Assembly: GCF_002127215.1 (NCBI RefSeq)
Contig: NZ_NFUT01000001.1
Coordinates: 682,001 to 746,000 of the forward strand
Direction of reading: 5' to 3'
Source of the DNA: Hydrogenophaga sp. IBVHS2
Lineage (GTDB): Bacteria > Pseudomonadota > Gammaproteobacteria > Burkholderiales > Burkholderiaceae_C
Length of the DNA: 64,000 nt
A program made the translations under genes and the position numbers. This document shows positions 59,109 through 64,000 of the stretch, one piece after another (the stretch's first letter is position 1; each line of letters begins with the position of its first letter). Under the pieces are notes generated by a model. That model saw only the letters and a program-made list of their open reading frames with translations, had not been told where the DNA came from and made no database searches.

Positions 59109-60875
59109 TTACAACACTTCGCTGGCGAAGTCGGCCAGACGCGAACGCTCGCCGCGCGCCAACGTGATGTGGCCGCCGTGGGGCCAGCCCTTGAAGCGAT
59201 CCACCGCATAGGTCAGGCCGCTGGAGCCTTCGGTGAGGTAGGGCGTGTCGATCTGGGCCAGGTTGCCCATGCAGATGATCTTGGTGCCCGGACCGGCGCG
59301 CGTGATCAGCGTCTTCATCTGCTTGGGCGTGAGGTTCTGCGCCTCGTCGATGATGACGTACTTGTTCATGAAGGTGCGGCCGCGCATGAAGTTCATGCTC
59401 TTGACCTTGATGCGGCTGCGGATGAGTTCGTTGGTGGCCGCGCGGCCCCACTCGCCGGCATTGCCACCGTCGCCCTTGGCCAGGAACTCGAGGTTGTCGT
59501 CCAGGGCGCCCATCCAGGGGCCCATCTTCTCTTCCTCGGTGCCGGGCAGGAAGCCGATGTCCTCGCCCACGCTGACGGTGGCCCGGGTCATGATGATCTC
59601 GGTGTAGCGGCGGTCGTCCAGCACCTGGGTCAGGCCGCTGGCCAGGGCCATCAGCGTCTTGCCGGTGCCGGCCGTGCCGGCCAGCGTCACGAAGTCGATC
59701 TCCGGGTCCATGAGCAGGTTCATGGCGAAGTTCTGCTCGCGGTTGCGGCTGGTCACCCCCCACACCGCATTCTTGAGATGGGTGTAGTCCTTGAGGGTCT
59801 TGAGCACCGCCGTCTTGTCGCGGATCTCGGTGACGCGGGCGTACAGCGAGGGCTCGCCCGGCGCCTCGAAGTACACGAACTGGTTGATGTGGAACTGCCC
59901 CACGGCCGGGCCGCTGACCCGGTAGAAGGTGTGGCTGCCGCTCTGCCAGCTCTCGATGGTCTTGCTCTGGCGCGTCCAGAAATCCTGCGGCAGCGCCAGC
60001 GCGCCGGAGTACAGCAGCTCGCCGTCGTCCAGCGTCTTGTCGTTCTCGTAGTCCTCGGCGGCGAGCCCCAGCGCGCGGGCCTTGACCCGCATGTTGATGT
60101 CCTTGGACACCAGGATCACCTCGCGGCCCGGGTGGCGCTCGCGCAGGGCACTGACCACACCCAGGATCTGGTTGTCGGCCTTGCCCTGCGGCAGGCTGGC
60201 CGGCAGGGTGTTGTCCAGGGGCTCGGTCTGGAAGAACAGCAGGCCGCGGGCGGACTGATGGCCGGTGGCCGAGAGCCGCAGACCCTGGGCCATGTCGCCA
60301 CCCTGCTGGGCCACCAGGGCATCGAGCGTGCGGCTGGTCTGGCGGCCGTTGCGGGCCACCTCGGTCATGCCTTTCTTGTGACCGTCGAGCTCCTCCAGCA
60401 CGATCATGGGCAGGAAGATGTCGTGTTCCTCGAAGCGGAACAGGCTCATCGGATCGTGCAGCAGCACATTGGTGTCCAGCACGAAAAGGCGCTTGACCCC
60501 GGTGCGGCTGGAGGGGCCGGTGCGGCGGCGGCGGGCGGGGTGCTCGACCTGCGTTTCGGTCTTCTCGGTCCGGGGCATCGCCTCGGCCTCGACCACCTCA
60601 GCCGCTGCGGGCCGTGGGTTGGGTCGCCGTGCACGGGACGGCGGGGCGGTCGGTGCTGTCGGGGCGGATGGGGCGGCGCGCTCTGCTGCCGCGGCCACCG
60701 GTGCGGCAGGCGGTTCCGGCGAACGGGCGGGGCGGCCCGGGCGACCGGAGGATCGGGCTGGGACCGCCTTGACTTCCGGCGCCGGCGCAGTGTCGGCCGC
60801 TTCGGTGGTCAGGGTCCGGTAGGCGTCGGTGGAGAGCAGGGCGGCGCGTTTGGTGGGGGCGGGGGGCAGGGGCAT
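59109..60875 (-). CDS. PIN–PhoH family ATPase (PhoH2)
   Basis: This is a 588-residue fusion of a PIN-type ribonuclease domain and a PhoH ATPase domain. Homologous PhoH2 proteins unwind and cut RNA. After a disordered Pro/Ala/Arg-rich stretch of about 125 residues comes the PIN start RLFVLDTNVLLHDPMSLFRF with its acidic metal site. The ATPase has Walker A VTLAGTAGTGKTLMALASGL and an Asp/Glu Walker B in YVIIDEAQNLTPKQMKTLI. The start is uncertain within the disordered region, since several in-frame Mets are possible. It is convergent with dnaB. Confidence 0.92.
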   Translation of the reverse strand: MPLPPAPTKRAALLSTDAYRTLTTEAADTAPAPEVKAVPARSSGRPGRPARSPEPPAAPVAAAAERAAPSAPTAPTAPPSRARRPNPRPAAAEVVEAEAMPRTEKTETQVEHPARRRRTGPSSRTGVKRLFVLDTNVLLHDPMSLFRFEEHDIFLPMIVLEELDGHKKGMTEVARNGRQTSRTLDALVAQQGGDMAQGLRLSATGHQSARGLLFFQTEPLDNTLPASLPQGKADNQILGVVSALRERHPGREVILVSKDINMRVKARALGLAAEDYENDKTLDDGELLYSGALALPQDFWTRQSKTIESWQSGSHTFYRVSGPAVGQFHINQFVYFEAPGEPSLYARVTEIRDKTAVLKTLKDYTHLKNAVWGVTSRNREQNFAMNLLMDPEIDFVTLAGTAGTGKTLMALASGLTQVLDDRRYTEIIMTRATVSVGEDIGFLPGTEEEKMGPWMGALDDNLEFLAKGDGGNAGEWGRAATNELIRSRIKVKSMNFMRGRTFMNKYVIIDEAQNLTPKQMKTLITRAGPGTKIICMGNLAQIDTPYLTEGSSGLTYAVDRFKGWPHGGHITLARGERSRLADFASEVL

Positions 60876-60904
60876 GGGAACGGTTCAGCGGTGGCCGAAA
60901 AAAC

Positions 60905-60934
60905 AAAAAGCCGCCGGGGTTGCCGGGCGGCTTT
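60905..60934 (-). terminator. Terminator after the peroxiredoxin gene
   Basis: On the minus strand the stem AAAGCCGCC / GGCGGCTTT around CGGCAACCCC is followed by a T-run. It is about 118 bases past the bcp stop. Confidence 0.75.
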
Positions 60935-61051
60935 GTGGTCTGCGCTGGTGGCAGGCGGGGAGGGTGACGTGGCAGAGGCCTGGGGTCATGAGCCCATTAT
61001 GCATGAGCACCATGACCCGCCGGCCGGCGTGGCACGGCCGCATCAGACGGC

Positions 61052-61528
61052 TCAGGCCGCCTTCTTCAGGGCCTTGACGGCCTTCAGCACTTCCTCGACG
61101 TGGCCGGGGACCTTGAGACCGCGCCACTCCTGGCGCAGCACGCCGTCGGGGCCGATCAGGAAGGTGCTGCGTTCGATGCCCTTGACCTTCTTGCCGTACA
61201 TGATCTTGTTCTTGACCACGCCGAACATGTGGCACATCTTCTCTTCGGTGTCGGCGATGAGTTCGAACGGCAGCTCGAGCTTGGTCTTGAAGTCGTCGTG
61301 GGACTTCATGTTGTCGCGCGACACGCCGAACACCTGCGCGCCGGCCTTCACGAAGTCCTTGTACTTGTCGCGGAACTGCATGGCCTCGGTGGTGCAGCCC
61401 GGGGTGTTGTCCTTGGGGTAGAAGTACAGCACGATCGTCTGTCCCAGGTGGCTCTGGTTGCTCACCTTGACGCCGCCGGTGGCCAGCGATTCGAATTCGG
61501 GAATGGGTTTGTTGACAACGACGGCCAT
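61052..61528 (-). CDS. bcp: Thioredoxin-dependent thiol peroxidase (Bcp/PrxQ type)
   Basis: Bcp reduces hydroperoxides with electrons from thioredoxin. The 158-residue protein has the peroxidatic Cys in YPKDNTPGCTTEAMQFRD. The second cysteine usually found five residues later in PrxQ proteins is replaced by Met, so the resolving step may use Cys in EEKMCHMFG or an external thiol. The start MAVVVNKPIPEF is typical. It is upstream of the phoH-like gene on the same strand, after a Mth938 gene. Confidence 0.93.
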   Translation of the reverse strand: MAVVVNKPIPEFESLATGGVKVSNQSHLGQTIVLYFYPKDNTPGCTTEAMQFRDKYKDFVKAGAQVFGVSRDNMKSHDDFKTKLELPFELIADTEEKMCHMFGVVKNKIMYGKKVKGIERSTFLIGPDGVLRQEWRGLKVPGHVEEVLKAVKALKKAA

Positions 61529-61674
61529 GCTGCGGGGACCCCTGACTTGAGTGGATGGTGATGCGTTGTGCTCCGTTGTCCGGCGCCGCCGGGGCGATCA
61601 AGGGACCCGGGGTTGCGACATGGAACAACCCCGCATTTTAACCCGAACGGGTACTCGCACCCGTGTTGGGTTGC

Positions 61675-62055
61675 TCAGCCTTCGATCAGGAGTGCCGCCA
61701 CCACCCGCCGGCCCTCGCCCGCGAGGATGTTGTAGGTGCGGCAGGCGGCGGCCGTGTCCATGGTCTCGACCCCGACGCGCCGGGCGATCAGCGGTGCCAG
61801 CAGGGCGGGCGGCACGAAGCGCAGGCGACGGCCGCTGCCCAGGAGCACGAGTTCGGGCGCAGGCCCGTCGGCTGGCAGGAGCGACTCGAAGTGGGCTGTG
61901 GTGAGGTCCTCCAGCCGGGTGCAGGACCAGGCTTCGGGGTCGCCTTCGGGACGGACCACGATGCTCTGGTGGTGCCGCTGTCCGTTGACCGCCACCCAGC
62001 CGTCGCCATGGGCGGTGATGGCGGTCGTGTCGGGTCGGTCAGCGTGGAGTTTCAT
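61675..62055 (-). CDS. Mth938-like domain protein (DUF498)
   Basis: This is a 126-residue small protein of the Mth938/NDUFAF3 fold family. It contains ELVLLGSGRRLRFVPPALLA and VETMDTAAACRTYNILAGEG, the diagnostic family segments. Its mitochondrial homologue helps assemble complex I, but the bacterial role is unclear. The start at 62055 is preferred over one at 62100. It is divergent from alaA and next to bcp, an arrangement found in other Burkholderiales. Confidence 0.88.
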   Translation of the reverse strand: MKLHADRPDTTAITAHGDGWVAVNGQRHHQSIVVRPEGDPEAWSCTRLEDLTTAHFESLLPADGPAPELVLLGSGRRLRFVPPALLAPLIARRVGVETMDTAAACRTYNILAGEGRRVVAALLIEG

Positions 62056-62180
62056 GGGCGGAAGCGGCCGGAACAGGCGTTGAACTGTGGTCAAATCCAA
62101 GGTTTTCCCTGGATTTGACGACTATAGCGCCCGCGCGATGTCCGCACCGGGCGAACCCCACCGTTCCAAGGACGCCCCCT

Positions 62181-63407
62181 TTGAAGCCCATCCAGAAGTC
62201 CGCCAAGCTCGCCAACGTCTGCTACGACATCCGTGGTCCGATCATGGACGCGGCGCGGCAGATGGAGGAAGAGGGTCACAAGATCATCAAGCTCAACATC
62301 GGCAACCTGGCGGTGTTCGGTTTCGATGCGCCGGAAGAGATCCAGCAGGACATGATCCGCAACCTGCCGAACTCGGCCGGTTACTCGGACAGCAAGGGCA
62401 TCTTTGCGGCGCGCAAGGCGGTCATGCACGAGACCCAGACGCAGGGCGTCAAGGGCGTGACGCTGGACGACATCTACCTGGGCAACGGCGCGAGCGAGCT
62501 GATCGTCATGGCCACCAATGCCTTGCTGGACGATGGCGACGAGTTGCTGCTGCCGTCGCCCGACTACCCGCTGTGGACCGCGGCGGTGAGTCTTTCGGGC
62601 GGCACGCCGGTGCACTACCGCTGCGACGAATCGAACGGCTGGATGCCCGATCTGGACGACATCCGCGCCAAGATCACGCCCGCCACCAAGGGCATCGTGG
62701 TCATCAACCCGAACAACCCCACCGGGGCGCTGTATTCGCCCGAGCTCCTCAAGGCCATCGTGGGCATCGCCCGGGAGCACGGCCTGGTGATCTTTGCCGA
62801 CGAGGTCTACGACAAGGTGCTCTATGACGGTGCGAAGCACACCGCGCTGGCCAGCCTGTCGGAAGACGTGCTCACGCTGACCTTCAATTCGTTGTCCAAG
62901 AGCTACCGTTCCTGCGGCTACCGGGCCGGCTGGATGGTGGTGTCGGGCGACAAGAAGCCGGCCCGCGACTACATCGAGGGCCTGAACATGCTCTCGAACA
63001 TGCGCCTGTGCGCCAACGTGCCCGGCCAATGGGCGATCCAGACGGCGCTGGGCGGCTACCAGAGCATCAATGACCTCGTGAACGAGGGCGGCCGCCTGCG
63101 CCGCCAGCGCGACCTGGCGTACGAACTCATCACCGCCATCCCCGGGGTGACCTGCGTCAAGCCGGTGGCGGCGCTCTACATGTTCCCCCGTCTGGATCCG
63201 ACGATGTACCCGGTCCAGAACGACCAGCAGCTGTTCCTGGAACTGCTCCAGGAAACCCGCGTGATGCTGGTCCAGGGCTCGGGCTTCAACTACCCGGACA
63301 ACCAGCATTTCCGCATCGTGTTCCTGCCGCACGAGGACGACCTGCGCGAGGCCATCGGCCGCGTGGCCAAGTTCCTCGAGAACTGGCGCAAGCGCCACGG
63401 CACCTGA
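62181..63407 (+). CDS. alaA: Alanine aminotransferase (AlaA type)
   Basis: This is a PLP-dependent aminotransferase that converts pyruvate and glutamate to alanine and 2-oxoglutarate. The 408-residue protein starts at TTG 62181, 8 bases after AAGGA, to give MKPIQKSAKLANVCYDIRGP, matching the family N-terminus. No in-frame ATG fits better. It has GNGASELIVMATNALLDDGD, IVVINPNNPTGALYSPELL and the PLP-lysine in FNSLSKSYRSCGYRAGW. It is next to the homoserine dehydrogenase gene. Confidence 0.94.
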   Translation: MKPIQKSAKLANVCYDIRGPIMDAARQMEEEGHKIIKLNIGNLAVFGFDAPEEIQQDMIRNLPNSAGYSDSKGIFAARKAVMHETQTQGVKGVTLDDIYLGNGASELIVMATNALLDDGDELLLPSPDYPLWTAAVSLSGGTPVHYRCDESNGWMPDLDDIRAKITPATKGIVVINPNNPTGALYSPELLKAIVGIAREHGLVIFADEVYDKVLYDGAKHTALASLSEDVLTLTFNSLSKSYRSCGYRAGWMVVSGDKKPARDYIEGLNMLSNMRLCANVPGQWAIQTALGGYQSINDLVNEGGRLRRQRDLAYELITAIPGVTCVKPVAALYMFPRLDPTMYPVQNDQQLFLELLQETRVMLVQGSGFNYPDNQHFRIVFLPHEDDLREAIGRVAKFLENWRKRHGT

Positions 63408-63416
63408 TTCCATCCA

Positions 63417-64000
63417 ATGAGCAACGACATGAAACCGATTCAAGTGGGCCTTCTGGGCATCGGCACCGTGGGCAGTGGCACCTTCCAGGTGCTCCAGCGC
63501 AACCAGGAGGAGATCCGTCGCCGTGCCGGCCGTGGCATTCAGATCACCATGGTGGCCGACCTCGACGTGGCCCGCGCCCGCTCCATCGTGGGCGAGGGCG
63601 TGCAGGTGGTGGGCGATGCCCGCGCCGTGATCGCCAACCCCGACATCGACGTGGTGGTCGAGCTCATCGGCGGCTACGGCATCGCCAAGGCCCTGGTGAT
63701 GGAGGCCATTGCGGCCGGCAAGCATGTGGTCACCGCCAACAAGGCCCTGCTGGCCGTGCACGGCACCGAAATCTTTGCGGCCGCAGCGGCCAAGGGCGTG
63801 ATGGTCGCCTTCGAGGCGGCCGTGGCCGGTGGCATTCCGATCATCAAGTCGCTGCGCGAGGGCCTGACCGCCAACCGCATCCAGTGGATCGCCGGCATCA
63901 TCAACGGCACCACCAACTTCATCCTGTCGGAGATGCGGGACAAGGGCCTGGACTTCGACGTGGTGCTCAAGGAAGCCCAGCGCCTGGGCTACGCCGAAGC
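63417..64000 (+). CDS. hom: Homoserine dehydrogenase, N-terminal part
   Basis: This gene is cut by the right edge of the window. It makes homoserine from aspartate semialdehyde for threonine and methionine. The visible about 194 residues contain the NAD(P)-binding IQVGLLGIGTVGSGTFQVL, VVVELIGGYGIAKALVMEAI and VTANKALLAVHGTEIFAAAA, and the catalytic-domain start GIINGTTNFILSEMRDKGLD. The start is either ATG 63417 or ATG 63429; the second gives MKPIQVGLLG. It is 9 bases after alaA and probably co-transcribed. Confidence 0.95.
   Translation, partial: MSNDMKPIQVGLLGIGTVGSGTFQVLQRNQEEIRRRAGRGIQITMVADLDVARARSIVGEGVQVVGDARAVIANPDIDVVVELIGGYGIAKALVMEAIAAGKHVVTANKALLAVHGTEIFAAAAAKGVMVAFEAAVAGGIPIIKSLREGLTANRIQWIAGIINGTTNFILSEMRDKGLDFDVVLKEAQRLGYAE

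Overview
The window is about 64 kb of uniformly GC-rich, gene-dense chromosomal DNA, most probably from a Burkholderiales betaproteobacterium of the Comamonadaceae/Sphaerotilaceae type. The evidence is elongation factor P with Arg32 beside its rhamnosyltransferase EarP, the hupB–tRNA-Val–ppiD–tRNA-His block, a surE–pcm–nlpD operon, a PhoH/Bcp/Mth938/AlaA/Hom block, and two CphA-type proteins with an associated ABC transporter. I found no integrase, transposase, phage gene or CRISPR array.

Layout. 1–6 kb: an AcrR-like repressor (cut by the window edge) divergent from a complete tripartite RND efflux operon, with an AcrR-type palindrome between them. 6–17 kb: LOG protein, efp/earP, uvrC, pgsA, an EamA permease, a LysR regulator divergent from D-malate/tartrate dehydrogenase, HU, tRNA-Val, PpiD and tRNA-His. 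17–18.5 kb: two unrecognised genes with a Fur-box-like site between them. 18.6–28 kb: a cyanophycin locus with cyanophycinase, a MobA-like nucleotidyltransferase, a DUF1854 protein, an ABC half-transporter with a zinc-ribbon N-terminus, a CphA paralogue with a degenerate second ATPase site, and an intact CphA. 28–31 kb: acyltransferase, an unknown protein and a quinone oxidoreductase. 31–36 kb: surE–pcm–nlpD, a 3'-5' exonuclease, rlmD and a small lipoprotein. rpoS is missing from its usual place after nlpD.

36–44 kb is mainly an iron/heme uptake region read on the minus strand: TonB-dependent siderophore receptor, PiuC hydroxylase, FMN-dependent hydroxy-acid oxidase, then a second Fur-box-led operon of a 31-residue membrane peptide, tonB, exbB, exbD and hemP, ending in a terminator. 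A GlcG/HbpS-like gene faces it. 44–53 kb: ahpC–ahpF, an MHS-type transporter with a large extra loop, ppsR/ppsA, and a membrane protein–TPR pair. 53–64 kb: a sodium/solute symporter pair, the rpsF–priB–rpsR–rplI operon, dnaB with DnaA-box-like sites upstream, PIN–PhoH ATPase, a Bcp-type peroxiredoxin, a Mth938 protein, alanine aminotransferase and the start of homoserine dehydrogenase.

Most genes are housekeeping. The parts most worth study are the cyanophycin locus, the iron region with its tiny leading peptide, the unknown pair beside the Fur site at 17.6 kb, and a recurring pattern of -10-like hexamers 6–8 nt before start codons that lack a Shine–Dalgarno sequence, which suggests leaderless transcripts.
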